Position numbers and translations under genes: made by a program. From Burkholderiaceae bacterium (GTDB lineage Bacteria > Pseudomonadota > Gammaproteobacteria > Burkholderiales > Burkholderiaceae_C): a stretch of DNA of 62,605 nt. Position 1 is the first letter of the stretch, and every line of letters starts with the position of its first letter. The stretch is taken from contig JADMJJ010000039.1 of the NCBI GenBank assembly GCA_018780645.1, forward strand, positions 1 to 62,605. The letters are read 5' to 3'. A model generated the notes under the pieces. The model was not told the DNA's origin, ran no database searches, and saw only the letters and a program-made list of their open reading frames with translations. Below are positions 1 through 13,645 of this stretch, in pieces.

Positions 1-339
1 ACCTTTGCCTTCAAGCCAATTGAGGTGGTCAATGACGGATCGAAGGTATTGGCCCGCCGTATTGGGTGCGGTCGAGAGAAGCGCTTTGTGATATTCGGTG
101 AGATATGCGTCGTCGACATCGTCAATTCCTCGCACGTCTACCTCTAACTGGCGATAGAAGTCCAGAATATGCCCCCCGTAGGTCTTGACAGACCCTATTG
201 CGAGGCCTTCTTCATGCCGCTCAATCAGCCATCTTGTCGGCTCCCACACGACCTTTTTATCAGCAATGAACAGCGGGATCTTGCCTAAGTCTGTTCCTTC
301 GAATAACAATTCGCTTCCGTGACGAATAGCCTCGATCAT
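1..339 (-). CDS. Tyrosine recombinase/integrase N-terminal part (cut by window edge)
   Basis: An open frame on the minus strand starts with ATG at 339 and stays open to base 1, giving 113 visible residues. They are mostly helical and end in a stretch resembling the core-binding (SAM-like) domain of phage-type integrases, for example TYGGHILDFYRQL, then NTAGQYLRSVIDHLNWLEGK. The catalytic domain with the R-H-R-Y residues would lie outside the window, so this is a family guess from the N-terminus only. It is divergent from the restriction operon and probably marks one end of the integrated island. It has lower GC than the genes to its right. It could also be another helical DNA-binding protein. 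Confidence 0.6.
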   Translation of the reverse strand, partial: MIEAIRHGSELLFEGTDLGKIPLFIADKKVVWEPTRWLIERHEEGLAIGSVKTYGGHILDFYRQLEVDVRGIDDVDDAYLTEYHKALLSTAPNTAGQYLRSVIDHLNWLEGKG

Positions 340-520
340 TTGCGCCCTCTGCCGATGAGTTTGGCAAGGGTAGCGGTTAAGGCAAACACATCAAATAGTA
401 CGTCGGCTGTATTTATTGGCCGCCAATAACATCTCGACGTAATTTATCGCTGAACGGCGAGTCGCCTGGACTCTTTGCCTTGCGCCCTGCCTGCCTAGTA
501 CACGTCCGCTGGAGGAGCTG

Positions 521-556
521 TTGACAATCTGATGCAATATTGCAAACATAGCAAAC

Positions 557-558
<2 letters not shown>
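521..558 (+). promoter_or_regulatory. Promoter and candidate autoregulatory operator of the HTH-HsdM operon
   Basis: TTGACA at 521-526 is a good -35 match and is followed by AT-rich DNA. A perfect palindrome GCAATATTGC lies at 534-543. The direct repeat GCAAACAT occurs at 542-549 and 551-558, so the second copy runs into the start codon at 557. The encoded HsdM carries an N-terminal HTH domain, so binding of its own product here is plausible. The promoter call is moderate because no strong -10 is evident at the right spacing. The operator role is inference. Confidence 0.5.
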
Positions 559-2403
<1,845 letters not shown>

Positions 2404-2407
<4 letters not shown>

Positions 2408-3672
2408 AAGGTCTGCCAGAAACCTGGACTGTTGAGCCGTTCAGTGCGGTGGCGCGATATACGACAGGTCGCACTCCCGCACGTGCAAACCCGGCGTACT
2501 GGGCGAAAGATGTCAATCTGGTGCCCTGGGTGGCCATCTCCGACATGGAGGAGTACGGCGCTATCACCACGACAGCTGAGTCTGTTTCATCAGCTGCCTT
2601 TCAGGATGTGTTTCGCGGGCGAATCGTTCCTGCAGGTACCTTGCTGATGAGCTTCAAGCTGACTATTGGCCGCGTGGCGACGCTTGATGTTCCTGCTTGC
2701 CACAACGAAGCCATCATCTCGATTTTCCCGCGTGCGGGCGTAGATCAGCGGTACTTAGGCTACTTCCTCTCTCAGGTCGACTACGCGGACCACCAAGATC
2801 GGCAAATTAAAGGCAATACGCTCAACCAATCCAAAATAAACCAGATTCAGGTGGCGCTTCCCGCCACAAAGGAGCAAATCCACATTGCTGACGTTCTCGA
2901 CTGTTGCCGCCTTGGCATTCATTCGGAGCGCACGGCTGAGGCAAGAGCACGGGAACTCAAGCGTTCCACTATGCGCGAGTTGTTCAGACGAGGGCTGCGC
3001 GGCGCCGCGCAGACGGAGACCGAGCTTGGGCTGCAGCCTGCGAACTGGAATGTTGCACCACTCGGTAGTCTTGGGCGTGTTGGGAATGGATCAACACCCA
3101 AGCGGTCCATTGAAGCCTATTGGAATGATGGGCGATTTCCTTGGCTGACTAGTGCGAAGGTATACGACCGCGACATCACCAGCGCCGACCAGTTCGTGAC
3201 TGAGACCGCGTTGCGTAAGTGTCATCTTCCTAAAGTTCAGCCGGGCGCTTTGCTTATGGCGATCACAGGTCAGGGCAAGACTCTGGGGCACTGCGCCGTG
3301 CTTCGCGTAGAAGCAACTGTCAGCCAGCACGTCGCGTATGTGCAGACCGATACGGTTCGCGCTAATCCCGGGTTCTTGCGAGGCTATCTGGAAACGCAAT
3401 ACGACTACCTGCGCCAAGTCGGCGCTGGTGGGGGCAGCACCAAGGGCGCGCTGACATGCGCCTTTCTGCGAAGTCTGCCAGTACCGCTTCCGCCATTGGT
3501 TGAACAGGACGAAATCGTCGAAGTGCTCGACGCCATCGATCGCAAGATCGAACTTCACCAAGAGAAGCGTGCCGTCCTTGAGGAACTGTTTAAGGCGTTA
3601 CTCCACAAGCTGATGACCGGCGAGATCGACGTCAACGATCTGGACCTCAGCGCCCTGCAACCGTCGGCCTGA
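2404..3672 (+). CDS. hsdS: Type I restriction-modification specificity subunit
   Basis: HsdS provides DNA target recognition for the methyltransferase and restriction complexes. The 422-residue protein has the usual two half-repeats, each opening with a target-recognition domain: residues from about 5 ([21 protein letters not shown]) and from about 215 ([20 protein letters not shown]). Each half ends in a helical conserved region rich in [13 protein letters not shown]-type sequence. This gives a bipartite recognition site, but its sequence cannot be read from the protein. It overlaps hsdM by 4 bases and dinD follows 21 bases later. Local base composition is less GC-rich than hsdM and hsdR, which is common for frequently exchanged specificity genes. 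Confidence 0.93.
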
Positions 3673-3693
3673 CCCCACCCACAGGGAGAAAAG

Positions 3694-4541
3694 ATGAAGA
3701 AGGAACTGATCCACAAGCTGCACAAGAGCTTCGAGGACTGCGCCCACCAGGAGGAAGGCGTCGAGTATTGGCTGGCCCGCGAGCTCCAGGAGCTGCTGGG
3801 GTATGCGCAGTGGCGCAGCTTCGAACAGGTCATCGACCGGGCCAAGACCGCGTGCCAGAACGCGGGGCAGCCCGTGGCGGATCATTTTGCGGACGTCAGC
3901 AAAATGATCGAGCTGGGCAAGAGCGCAGAGCGTGACGTGGGGGACATCGCACTCACCCGCTACGCCTGTTACCTCATCGCCCAGAACGGCGACCCGCGCA
4001 AGGACCCGGTTGCCTTCGCGATGACCTACTTCGCGGTGCAGACCCGCAAGCAGGAGCTGATCGAGACGCGCATCGCCGAGTGGGAACGCTTGCAGGCCCG
4101 CGAGAAGCTCACCCTGTCGCAGAAGGAACTGTCTGGCGTACTCTACGAGCGCGGCATCGACAGCCAGGGCTTCGGCCGCATCCTGAGCAAGGGTGACGCT
4201 GCACTGTTTGGCGGGCTCACCACGCAGACCATGAAGGACCGCTTGGCGGTGCCCGACGGCCGACCCCTCGCCGACTTCCTGCCCACGATCACGATCAAGG
4301 CCAAGGACTTCGCCAACGAGATCACCAACACCCAGGTGAAGCAGCAGGATCTGCGTGGCGAGACCAGCATCACCCACGAGCACGTCAAAAACAACCGCGA
4401 CGTGCGCAAGCTACTGACCGACCGCAACATCGTGCCAGAGCAGTTGCCTGCCGCCGAGGACGCGAAGAAGCTGGAGCGGCGCTTGAAGTCCGAGGAGAAG
4501 AAGCTGCCGAAGCAAACGCCCAAGCTCGGAGGCAAGCGATC

Positions 4542-4545
<4 letters not shown>
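3694..4545 (+). CDS. dinD: DNA damage-inducible protein D family protein
   Basis: The 283-residue protein matches the DinD/BRO-N-like family. The N-terminal part contains [24 protein letters not shown], here seen at about residues 23-46, and a later stretch reads [16 protein letters not shown]. The C-terminus is lysine-rich. DinD is known from Escherichia coli as an SOS-inducible protein that affects RecA filaments, and homologues are often found inside type I restriction operons. Here it lies between hsdS and hsdR and overlaps hsdR by 4 bases, so it is made with the restriction subunits. A GGGAG ribosome-binding site precedes ATG 3694. Its role in restriction is unproven. No separate LexA box was identified before it. 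Confidence 0.85.
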
Positions 4546-7484
<2,939 letters not shown>

Positions 7485-7485
7485 C

Positions 7486-7854
7486 ATGGCGACGACAAAT
7501 CACAAGCGGCGCCCCCCCCAGAGCCGGCGCCAGGGCTCGGGCTATCCAGTCCAAGACCTGCGGAAGCGCGCCCTCGCCTGGGCCGTGAAGTTGCGGGTCA
7601 ATCCGCGCGTGATCCGCGTCCAGGACATGCGGCACAAATGGGGGTCGTGCACCTCACAGGGCACGGTCACGCTGGCCCACGATCTCGTCTATCGCTCTGA
7701 CAAGTTCCAGGACTACGTGATCGTGCACGAGCTGCTGCACATGCGGTACGCCAACCATGGGCGTGTCTTTAAAGCGCTGATGAGCGCCTATGTGCCGACA
7801 TGGCGTCGGCTGGAAGCCGACGCCGACAGTCCACCCGCGAAGACGGGAAGCTGA
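7486..7854 (+). CDS. YgjP-like (DUF45) zinc metallopeptidase-fold protein
   Basis: The 122-residue protein contains the YgjP/DUF45 signature: KWGSCTSQG near residue 48, the zinc-binding HELLH at 81-85 and a third His at 91 in the NHG context. The family is a metallopeptidase fold related to SprT/WLM; the E. coli member has been linked to UTP hydrolysis. The protein is shorter than free-standing YgjP proteins (about 170-240 residues) and contains only the C-terminal catalytic part. It starts 1 base after the hsdR stop, so it is probably part of the same operon. YgjP-like genes recur beside type I restriction systems, but their role there is unknown. Confidence 0.82.
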   Translation: MATTNHKRRPPQSRRQGSGYPVQDLRKRALAWAVKLRVNPRVIRVQDMRHKWGSCTSQGTVTLAHDLVYRSDKFQDYVIVHELLHMRYANHGRVFKALMSAYVPTWRRLEADADSPPAKTGS

Positions 7855-7887
7855 GCGCCAAATCAAAAACACATCAGAGAAGATGAC

Positions 7888-8418
7888 ATGACTGATACCA
7901 AAGAAGATGTCGGCCCCGGGGCCGACACCATCGCGGCCTTGAGCCGCGAGGCCGAGCGCTTGGAGGAGGATGCGACCTATTCCAGCAAAGGCCACTTCAA
8001 CGCCGAGGACACGTGGGTGCGGCGCAACTACTGGCTCGGCGTTCCTGCCACTGCCCTTGGCGCGATTGCGGGCGCTTCGTTGATCAAGAGTAACCCCGAA
8101 TGGGCTACGGTCTTCACGCTGCTGGCCTCGCTGCTGACCGGACTGATGACCTTCCTGAAGCCCAACGAGCGCGCTGCCTTGCACCGCGCAGCGGCAGGCC
8201 AGTTCTTGGCGCTGCGCAACGAGGCCCGCTTCTTCCGTGAGGTTGACCTGCTTCAGCTCGACCGGCTGGCCGAGTTACCAGACAAGCTCAGGGCCCTGTC
8301 GGCCACCAGGAACGAGCTGAACAAGACGAGCCCGAGCATTCCCCGACATGCGTTCGTCACTGCGCGCAAAGGCATCGAAGAGGGAGAGGCCAAGCACAAA
8401 GTCGATCAGGAGGAGTAA
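7888..8418 (+). CDS. SLATT-domain membrane protein, predicted CBASS effector
   Basis: The 176-residue protein has two predicted membrane helices at about 49-66 and 72-90, followed by a charged helical tail (SLATT pattern). SLATT proteins are predicted pore-forming effectors paired with SMODS/CD-NTase enzymes. The next gene, 3 bases downstream, is exactly such a nucleotidyltransferase. The expected role is membrane disruption after binding a cyclic oligonucleotide made during phage infection, killing the infected cell. The gene lies 33 bases after the YgjP-like gene, so it may be co-transcribed with the restriction system. The family call rests on architecture and gene pairing; the function is inferred. 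Confidence 0.78.
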   Translation: MTDTKEDVGPGADTIAALSREAERLEEDATYSSKGHFNAEDTWVRRNYWLGVPATALGAIAGASLIKSNPEWATVFTLLASLLTGLMTFLKPNERAALHRAAAGQFLALRNEARFFREVDLLQLDRLAELPDKLRALSATRNELNKTSPSIPRHAFVTARKGIEEGEAKHKVDQEE

Positions 8419-8421
8419 GCC

Positions 8422-9198
8422 ATGTCGGTTTTGAGCTTTCTGACCGAGGCGGCCGGCAGCGCTGTGCTGTCCACTACCGAGCGGTCGTCCATCGAGACGT
8501 CCGTGGCGACGCTGCAGGCCCGCTTGGGCCTGCACTTCCAGGCCGGCGTCATCAAGCAGCACTTCCGGTTCGGGTCGTCCACGCGCGGCACCATCTTGCC
8601 AAGGTCGATGGACGAGCAGTCCGACATCGATTACATGATCGTCTTCAACGACGCCAGCGCATCGCCGCAGACCTACCTGAACCGCCTCCGGTCCTTCGTC
8701 GAACGGCGGTACGGCACCTCCGAGATCTACCAGTCGCAGCCGACCATCGTCCTGGAGCTGAACCACATCAAGTTCGACCTGGTGCCCGCCACGATGAACT
8801 GGCTGGGTCAACTGCAGATTCCCAAAGGTTCGGCCAGTTGGCAGACCACTAACCCCAACGAATTCAACACGACGTTGGAAGCCAAGAACAAGGAGCACCG
8901 ATCGCTGATCAAGCCGACGATCCGACTGTTTAAGTTCTGGAACGCGACCAGCGGCTTTGTCTTCCCATCCTTCGAGATGGAGAAATGGGTCTGCGGTCTG
9001 CAGTTCTGGTTCTCGTCGAACCAGCGCGACTACTTTTTCTCCGTGGTCGAAAACCTCAGCACCGACTTCTCCTACTCGCAGCGGGTCAACAACGAGATCA
9101 CGCGCGCTAAAACCATCGTCCAAAACGTCAAGAGGTACGAGGCCGATGGGAAGACGGTGCTGGCTGAGGCTGAAATCCGAAAGCTATTCCGCCTGTAG
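8422..9198 (+). CDS. SMODS/CD-NTase cyclic oligonucleotide synthase (CBASS)
   Basis: The 258-residue protein has the polymerase-beta-like nucleotidyltransferase core of CD-NTases: GSSTRGT at 51-57, the metal-binding pair Asp68 and Asp70 (SDIDYMIVF) and a third acidic residue Asp119 in KFDLVPA. All three catalytic acids are present, so the enzyme is probably active. It would synthesise a cyclic nucleotide signal upon phage infection to activate the SLATT protein encoded directly upstream. No Cap2/Cap3, HORMA or TRIP13 genes follow, so this is a minimal type I-like CBASS. It is the last gene of the run; the next gene is convergent. Confidence 0.85.
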   Translation: MSVLSFLTEAAGSAVLSTTERSSIETSVATLQARLGLHFQAGVIKQHFRFGSSTRGTILPRSMDEQSDIDYMIVFNDASASPQTYLNRLRSFVERRYGTSEIYQSQPTIVLELNHIKFDLVPATMNWLGQLQIPKGSASWQTTNPNEFNTTLEAKNKEHRSLIKPTIRLFKFWNATSGFVFPSFEMEKWVCGLQFWFSSNQRDYFFSVVENLSTDFSYSQRVNNEITRAKTIVQNVKRYEADGKTVLAEAEIRKLFRL

Positions 9199-9317
9199 GC
9201 TGAGCCTGTGGCCCTGAGCAGCGGGATCGGCCAATTGCTGATGCCCGCCTACGTCCGTCGAAGCATGGCATGCATCATTTTGTACGCCGTTCAGCGTCGC
9301 GGGGCCCGGCCATTCAT

Positions 9318-10199
9318 CTACTTATCCAGGGCATCGATCTCGACGATGTGCGTGAATTCGCGCAGGACTTCCGGCTGACGCTGCGCCAGGAACCGTGTGA
9401 CCTCTTCGTTAGCAAGCAATTTGGCCAGATAGCCCTTGGCAAGCACCAGGTTCAGCACGTCCTGGCCGTAGGATTGCTCGATGGATTTGAAGCGCCCTTG
9501 CAGATTGCCCATCTCCTTTTCCATGCGCGCCATCTGCTCGGCGCTGACACCGGCGATCTTTCGGGGTTTGCGCTCAACGACGAGCATCTCGGCTGGCGTT
9601 ACGGCCAGCATGCAATTGGCATAGCCCACCGTCACGTTGTTGCTCGACACCATGAGCTCGGCGCACTCGATTTGTCGCGTCGGTTTCATCTTGCGCAGCA
9701 CCGCACCCATATTGGCCGAGAAGCGCTGGTCCTTGAGCAGCCCCGCAGCCTCCGCGCAGATGCCGTCGAGCAGGTTGAGCTTCTTCTGGATCTGGCTGAT
9801 GTCGACCCGCAGGGCCTTGGCCAGCCGCGCCGGCGTCACGCCCCGCTCGACCGCGCGGCGCAGCATCATGTGTTCCTGGATGGTGGAGAGTCGATTGATG
9901 CGGTTGTTGTAGGTATAGGTCTCGTCGTCGGTGGCGACCAGGCACATCACGTCTTCAAAGCCTAGCTCCTGCAGCACATACGCCCGGATATGGCCGTCGA
10001 TGAGCATGCGCTTGCCGGTCGAAGGGTCTGCAGGGCCTACCGTCAGCGGTTCGATGAGCCCGACGTCCTCGATGGAGGACTTGATCTGCTTGAACTTGGT
10101 CGAGGCAGGCAAGCCTTCCGGGATGCGTCGAGAGGACAGCAGTTGATCAAGCCGCACGGTGATGGGCTCGGGGATGAATGCCAATGGAATCTTGCTCAC
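9318..10199 (-). CDS. ParB-like protein with RepB C-terminal domain
   Basis: The 293-residue protein begins with a ParB/Sulfiredoxin-like domain (LIDGHIRAYVLQELG) and an HTH-like middle (ARLAKALRVDISQIQKKLNLL). It ends in a region matching the plasmid partitioning RepB C-terminal family (CMLAVTPAEMLV). Such domains bind DNA and in plasmids support segregation. There is no ParA ATPase nearby, so a conventional partition role is unlikely. The start is GTG at 10199 and overlaps the stop of the upstream ParB gene by 4 bases (GTGA). It is the last gene of a recombinase-ParB-RepB operon and probably assists the recombinase, which is an inference. Confidence 0.8.
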   Translation of the reverse strand: MSKIPLAFIPEPITVRLDQLLSSRRIPEGLPASTKFKQIKSSIEDVGLIEPLTVGPADPSTGKRMLIDGHIRAYVLQELGFEDVMCLVATDDETYTYNNRINRLSTIQEHMMLRRAVERGVTPARLAKALRVDISQIQKKLNLLDGICAEAAGLLKDQRFSANMGAVLRKMKPTRQIECAELMVSSNNVTVGYANCMLAVTPAEMLVVERKPRKIAGVSAEQMARMEKEMGNLQGRFKSIEQSYGQDVLNLVLAKGYLAKLLANEEVTRFLAQRQPEVLREFTHIVEIDALDK

Positions 10200-11098
10200 G
10201 CGGCTCGTCCCAGGGGCCAGACCCGGTCCGCCAGGTACTTCGGCAGCGTGTCGAGTCCTTCTGCCCGTAGAAGGGTGGTGAAGTTTTCGTCGGCGAGCAG
10301 CTGGCGCAGCGCCTCGGTCACGAATAGCAGCCTCTGTTGCGCCAGCTCGGCCTTGCGCACCATGAGCTTCTGCCGCTCAACCTCCTGCTGATAAGTGCGG
10401 ACCAGGCTGGCTGAGGTCACATTGACGTATGTCCTGGGCGCGCTGCGCGCGACCGTGCGGCCCAGCGTGCGGCGCCGCTCGATGATCTTGCGCGCCTGCA
10501 GCAGCTGGCTGCCACGCAGCTCGCGCTTCTCATATGCGTCTTGCAGCGCGGCTTGGATGTCCTTGTCGTTGGAGCCTGCGCCGGCAATAGCGAGCGCCAC
10601 ATTCAGCGAGATGCGTCCACCCTCCATGGCAATCAGCAGTCGCTCCTCGCCATGCTCGAGCAGGTGAAGAATGCCGGAGATGTATTCGGTCGTGAGCCCG
10701 GTCTTCTTGGCAATCGCTTTGCGGTCATACCCCTGCTTGCGCAACTGCTCGATGCCGGCCAGCAATTCGAGGGTGCGTCCCTGGCGCCTGGCAATGTTCT
10801 CAGCCAAGCTCATGATGAAGGCGTCTTCATCTTCGACCTGGACGACCATCGCGGGAATGGTGGATTCACCCAGAGACCGGAACGCCTTCAGGCGGCCCTC
10901 ACCGCAGATCAGCAGGTAGTAGCGCCGACCATTGCCATCCACGCGTGGAGTGACGGTCACGGGCTTCTTGAGGCCCAGCGCTTTGATGTTGACGACGATC
11001 TCTTCGAAGATTCGCTCATTCCGATCCCGAGGGTTGAGCACCTCGATCTGATCGACGGGGATCATCTGAAGTTCGCCCGGCGACTGCGGGCGAATCAT
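10196..11098 (-). CDS. ParB-family N-terminal domain DNA-binding protein
   Basis: The 300-residue protein shows the ParB/Spo0J N-domain: IPVDQIEVLNPRDRN near residue 14, LLICGEGRLKAFRSLGE with the GE-R box near residue 70, and ENIARRQ near 100. An HTH follows (RKAIAKKTGLTTEYISGILHLL), then a coiled basic C-terminal half. It overlaps the recombinase stop by 4 bases (ATGA) and the RepB-like gene by 4 bases, so all three are translationally coupled. ParB N-domains can be CTPases or DNA-binding clamps; which applies here is unknown. No parA was seen in the window. Confidence 0.82.
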   Translation of the reverse strand: MIRPQSPGELQMIPVDQIEVLNPRDRNERIFEEIVVNIKALGLKKPVTVTPRVDGNGRRYYLLICGEGRLKAFRSLGESTIPAMVVQVEDEDAFIMSLAENIARRQGRTLELLAGIEQLRKQGYDRKAIAKKTGLTTEYISGILHLLEHGEERLLIAMEGGRISLNVALAIAGAGSNDKDIQAALQDAYEKRELRGSQLLQARKIIERRRTLGRTVARSAPRTYVNVTSASLVRTYQQEVERQKLMVRKAELAQQRLLFVTEALRQLLADENFTTLLRAEGLDTLPKYLADRVWPLGRAA

Positions 11099-12657
11099 GC
11101 AGCCCTCCGAAAGCGAGCCCGTTCAGCCATCCGGTGCAGGTAATCCAGGCTGTCGAAGCGGTAGCTCTCGAACTCGATGCTGTTGTGGTCTGCCAAACTG
11201 ATCCGCGGCAACCCGAAATCCAACCGCGGTAGGAGGTAGTAGTCCTGGGCGGCCTGGTTGTCAGGACGCAGCCGGACCGCCAACGTGATGTCCGGCACCA
11301 GGCCGGTGTCGAAGCGGACTTTCCAGCGGCGGCGCCCATCATCGTGGTTCTGACATCGCGACAGCACGATGGAGACCGTGAATTCGCGGTTGATCTCCAG
11401 CAGGTCCGTCGCCGGATCACGGGTGACCATGCCACCCAGTTTCTGGATCTCGCGCTCCGTGTTCGCCACGATCTCCGGATGTATGCGGCGCAAGAACTTG
11501 TTGACCTCAAGGAATGCGTAGTCGCGGTCAGGGGTGAAGCCAACCGCCTGATAGGCGCGGATCAGGCTGCCGAAGCGGTGGATGTAGGCCGAGGCCGATG
11601 GCATCTCTTCGGCCTCGTCGATGATCAGGCCCGAGAGGATGCCGCGGCGCTGGTAGAGATTGCGCAGCTTCTCAAGCAGTTCCTCGTCGGTGAACCGACG
11701 CGACCGTGCGCGGATGATGCCTTGCGCCGTGTAAAAGACTTCCGTCGACACAATGGCGTCGAAGGCGCCGTCCTTGCGGATCCACATGTCGGGCTGATTG
11801 ATGACTCGGAGCTTCTTGAGCTTGAACGACACGCGGTTGTAGACGTTGTTGCCGATGTACTTCTCGTTGGTCAGAATCTCTCGCACAGTGGCGCGGGTCC
11901 AGGTGCGGCCGAGTTCAGTGCGAACGCCGTGTTCATTGAGGCGCCGAGCGATTTCCATCTCCTGCAGGCCCTCGTCGACGAACCACTTGTAGATGCCGCG
12001 GACCACGCTGACCTCGGAGTCAGGACCAGGTACCAGGATCACACGATCGGTCTGCAAGCTCTTGTGCTCGCCCCGAGACAGTTCGCTTTTGACGTTGCCG
12101 GCCTGGTCGACGAGCACCCGGCGCAGGCCGAAGCCCGCGGGGCCGCCCTGACGAAACCCAAGTTCGATAAGGCGGCACTGGCCAGCGAATACCTTGGTCG
12201 ACAATTCCCGGCTGTACTCGCCCGCCATCGCCCGCTTCACGCCCTTGACGATAGTGGACACCGGTGAGCCGTCGTTCTCGAACTGCTCGGCGCAGTAGGC
12301 GACCTGGATACCGGCGCGTCGGCAGATGTACTCGTAGTAGGCACTCTCGTCCGCGTCCTGAAATCGTCCCCAGCGGCTCACGTCATAGACCAGGATCACA
12401 TTGAAGTCGGCTTGGCCGGATTCGACGTCCTTGATCAACTGCTGCAGGCCTTGCCGGCCATCGATGCGCAGGCCGCTCTTGCCCGCGTCGGCGTAGGTCC
12501 GGATGATTTCGATGCCCCGGTGTCGGGCGTACTCGCGGATCCTATCGGCTTGGTTTTCGGTCGAGTACTGCTGATGCTCCGTCGACATGCGCACGTACTC
12601 GACCGCCCGAAAGCTGCCGCTTCGCGCACCATCCTCTTGTTGGTCTTCTGCTTGCAT
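11095..12657 (-). CDS. Large serine recombinase family protein
   Basis: The 520-residue protein is a resolvase/invertase-type serine recombinase. The nucleophile is Ser25 in the motif YVRMSTEHQ, the catalytic domain continues with VYDVSRWGR, and a Recombinase domain follows (NEHGVRTELGRTWTRATVREILTNEKYIGN). A longer C-terminal region lacks an obvious zinc ribbon. ATG 12657 is preferred to a TTG at 12696. It would catalyse site-specific strand exchange for a mobile element. It is coupled by a 4-base overlap to a ParB gene and then a RepB-like gene. No att sites could be identified by eye. Confidence 0.88.
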   Translation of the reverse strand: MQAEDQQEDGARSGSFRAVEYVRMSTEHQQYSTENQADRIREYARHRGIEIIRTYADAGKSGLRIDGRQGLQQLIKDVESGQADFNVILVYDVSRWGRFQDADESAYYEYICRRAGIQVAYCAEQFENDGSPVSTIVKGVKRAMAGEYSRELSTKVFAGQCRLIELGFRQGGPAGFGLRRVLVDQAGNVKSELSRGEHKSLQTDRVILVPGPDSEVSVVRGIYKWFVDEGLQEMEIARRLNEHGVRTELGRTWTRATVREILTNEKYIGNNVYNRVSFKLKKLRVINQPDMWIRKDGAFDAIVSTEVFYTAQGIIRARSRRFTDEELLEKLRNLYQRRGILSGLIIDEAEEMPSASAYIHRFGSLIRAYQAVGFTPDRDYAFLEVNKFLRRIHPEIVANTEREIQKLGGMVTRDPATDLLEINREFTVSIVLSRCQNHDDGRRRWKVRFDTGLVPDITLAVRLRPDNQAAQDYYLLPRLDFGLPRISLADHNSIEFESYRFDSLDYLHRMAERARFRRAA

Positions 12658-12829
12658 GGTCTGTTCCACTTCTGGAGTGATCCCGAATGGCTTCAAGACA
12701 AGGCGGATCGGCGAGGGCAGCTAGAAGCAATTGCATGCCGCGCAAGTAACCTGCGGGATCCTCGACCGGGTCTCGAAGCTACGCGTTGCGCACCTTACGC
12801 GCCATGCAACTCCCAGCCCATGACGTCCT

Positions 12830-13252
12830 CTATTTGCAGGCGTCACTCTTTGCAAACGATGCCGGCGGCATTAGGCGAAGCTCGACACGCCATTTCGACC
12901 AACATCCCTCAGCGCCAGGCGTGTGAATTTCGATCCAGCACAAACCGGCTGCGGAGTCGGCGCAGCAAGATGACGCGTCACTTGTTGCATGTGTCGGCCG
13001 CGGCGAACCAATCGGCTGGTTCGAGCTCTTTCGGCTGCGGTAGGTTTGCCAGTAATCTGGATTGCGGGTGTGCCAGGCCCGCTGTGCAGCCCGCTGGTTG
13101 GCGCGATAGTCAGGGTCCTCATGCAACTTCCGCTTGTTCCACATCTGGCGCCGTTGACGCTGGCACTCGGCATCCGAGCAGTAGCGCTGCGCCGGGGATT
13201 GCGGCCGGATAGTGAACAGCTGATTGCACGAAGCACAGACGGTTTGCGCCAT
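12830..13252 (-). CDS. Small zinc-finger-like protein upstream of the recombinase
   Basis: The 140-residue protein opens with four cysteines in a C-x2-C-x15-C-x4-C pattern (Cys6, Cys9, Cys25, Cys30), followed by a basic, aromatic-rich stretch with DPDYRANQRAAQRAW and NPDYWQTYR. The arrangement suggests a zinc-ribbon DNA- or RNA-binding protein. ATG 13252 is chosen because the cysteine motif starts right after it; the frame is open further upstream. It lies 172 bases before the serine recombinase on the same strand. Proteins of this style appear to accompany such recombinase-ParB modules, but that is from memory and unverified. The C-terminal half is low in recognisable features. Confidence 0.6.
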   Translation of the reverse strand: MAQTVCASCNQLFTIRPQSPAQRYCSDAECQRQRRQMWNKRKLHEDPDYRANQRAAQRAWHTRNPDYWQTYRSRKSSNQPIGSPRPTHATSDASSCCADSAAGLCWIEIHTPGAEGCWSKWRVELRLMPPASFAKSDACK

Positions 13253-13645
13253 GGCCGCTCCAGCGGGTTTTGATCCCCACAAGTTCGGGCGTAGGCGAGG
13301 CAGATTTAGTCCTGCCTGACCGAGTTGCGGCCTCCGCATCCAGCAACGCCAACATCGCTCGGTGTCGTGACGCAGAGCAACCAATGCGTCGCTCGCCAAG
13401 AACTCGACGAACCCCTCTGATTGCGTCTTCTGAGATGTCGAATCGCGTGTCTCGCCTCTGTCCGAGTTGCTGCCACCTGCATTTGGCGAACCGCACGGCA
13501 ACATTCACAAATTCTGGCCACTTCTCCCGGACACGCATTACTCGAAGCCTGTTCTACGACAAGGGAAGGCGACGCCGCACTGTTCGACGGCAAGAACGGC
13601 ACGCCAGCAAAATCCATAAAGCCGCATGCTGGATGCTCCTGGAAC
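13253..13645. other. 393-base stretch without a convincing gene
   Basis: The stretch lies between the zinc-finger gene and the 3' end of the zeta toxin gene. Several overlapping open frames exist on both strands, but none shows a domain, a good ribosome-binding site or a plausible composition. It may hold the promoter of the zinc-finger/recombinase operon or a decayed gene. Nothing further is supported. Confidence 0.4.

Noticed and set aside
9270-9965. Plus-strand frame opposite the RepB-like gene
   Set aside because: Antisense to a well-supported minus-strand gene with ParB/RepB features; no recognised domain.
9318-11098. Plasmid partition locus
   Set aside because: No ParA ATPase, replication gene or parS cluster is nearby, and the genes are coupled to a recombinase.
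13253-13645. Extended zinc-finger gene starting at 13504
   Set aside because: The upstream extension has no conserved features and the cysteine motif starts immediately after ATG 13252.
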